DNA of 6,492 nucleotides from CAYSBA01 sp964429075 [NCBI: uncultured bacterium] (GTDB lineage: Bacteria > CAYSBA01), in assembly GCA_964429075.1 (NCBI GenBank), contig CAYSBA010000077.1, forward strand, positions 1-6,492, read 5' to 3'. Below, one piece after another: positions 6,294-6,492 of this stretch. The position numbers and the translations under genes are program-made. The first letter of the stretch is position 1. Every line of letters begins with the position of its first letter. The notes below the pieces were generated by a model. It had not been told where the DNA came from. It did not search any database and saw only the letters and a program-made list of their open reading frames with translations.

Positions 6294-6492
6294 ATGAGAC
6301 TTAAAAAGATCTTTACTACCTATTTTGTTTTTAACAAAAGGGTTTATCTGACAACCTTAAGGATACTGATGCTTCTTGTAATACTTCTTCTGTATTATTT
6401 TAGAGATCTACCCATCTTTCCATTGGAACGATATCTCCTTGTAATATTTACCATGTTTATAGCAATTACAAGCATCGCTCCCTCTCAGATCT
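6294..6492 (+). CDS. N-terminus of an unrecognised membrane protein (runs off the window)
   Basis: An open frame starts at ATG 6294 and is still open at the window edge, giving 66 complete codons. It is preceded by AAAGG (6281-6285), eight bases upstream and overlapping the hemW stop codon, which is a convincing ribosome site and suggests an operon with hemW. The visible part is a short basic N-terminus (MRLKKIF), then two hydrophobic segments at about residues 19-36 and 46-62. These are separated by a short loop (RDLPIFPLER), so the protein likely forms a membrane hairpin. There is no lipobox or cleavable signal. An N-terminal pair of helices like this occurs in sensor kinases, diguanylate cyclases and many other membrane proteins. 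Nothing visible decides among these. Confidence 0.75.
   Translation, partial: MRLKKIFTTYFVFNKRVYLTTLRILMLLVILLLYYFRDLPIFPLERYLLVIFTMFIAITSIAPSQI

Noticed and set aside
6487-6492. AGATCT palindrome at the right edge as a functional site
   Set aside because: It is a six-base palindrome ending exactly at the window boundary and inside a coding frame, with nothing else to give it meaning.

Overview
The window is an AT-rich bacterial chromosomal segment, densely packed with housekeeping genes on both strands and without any mobile element, phage gene or CRISPR array. The host is most likely a Gram-negative bacterium. The evidence is a signal peptidase II (LspA), a lipoprotein with a clear lipobox, and an E. 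coli-style ileS-lspA gene pair. Arginine is mostly AGA/AGG and isoleucine is often ATA. The ENPxxAWG form of LspA and the cysteine-rich insert in IleRS recall Desulfobacterota- or Deferribacterota-like lineages, but this placement is a guess from memory of family sequences, not a tested result.

Left part (1-3556, plus strand): a short leader with a plausible sigma70-type promoter is followed by tRNA-Ala(CGC). Thirty bases later comes ileS (isoleucyl-tRNA synthetase, ATG at 205 behind a GGAGAGG ribosome site), then lspA, whose ribosome site overlaps the ileS stop codon. No terminator separates the tRNA from ileS, so all three may share a transcript.

Middle part (3561-5136, minus strand): a two-gene unit that ends only 4 bp from the lspA stop. 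The first gene (start at 5136) encodes a 241-residue, almost wholly coiled-coil cytoplasmic protein that I do not recognise. The second overlaps it by 11 bp and encodes a glycerophosphodiester phosphodiesterase-family lipoprotein with substitutions in strongly conserved positions. The promoter predicted for this unit would start transcription at or within a base of the first ATG, so the mRNA may be leaderless.

Right part (5181-6492, plus strand): hemW (radical SAM protein, heme chaperone family) starts 44 bp from the divergent coiled-coil gene. It is followed after 12 bp by the beginning of an unrecognised membrane protein that runs off the window.

Functional links: LspA is the enzyme expected to mature the phosphodiesterase lipoprotein encoded convergently beside it. 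The remaining genes have no obvious shared pathway. I did not find a convincing new multi-gene system. The most unusual points are the possible leaderless coiled-coil/lipoprotein unit, the altered signature residues in IleRS and the phosphodiesterase, and three evenly spaced ACCCTTA boxes before the tRNA.
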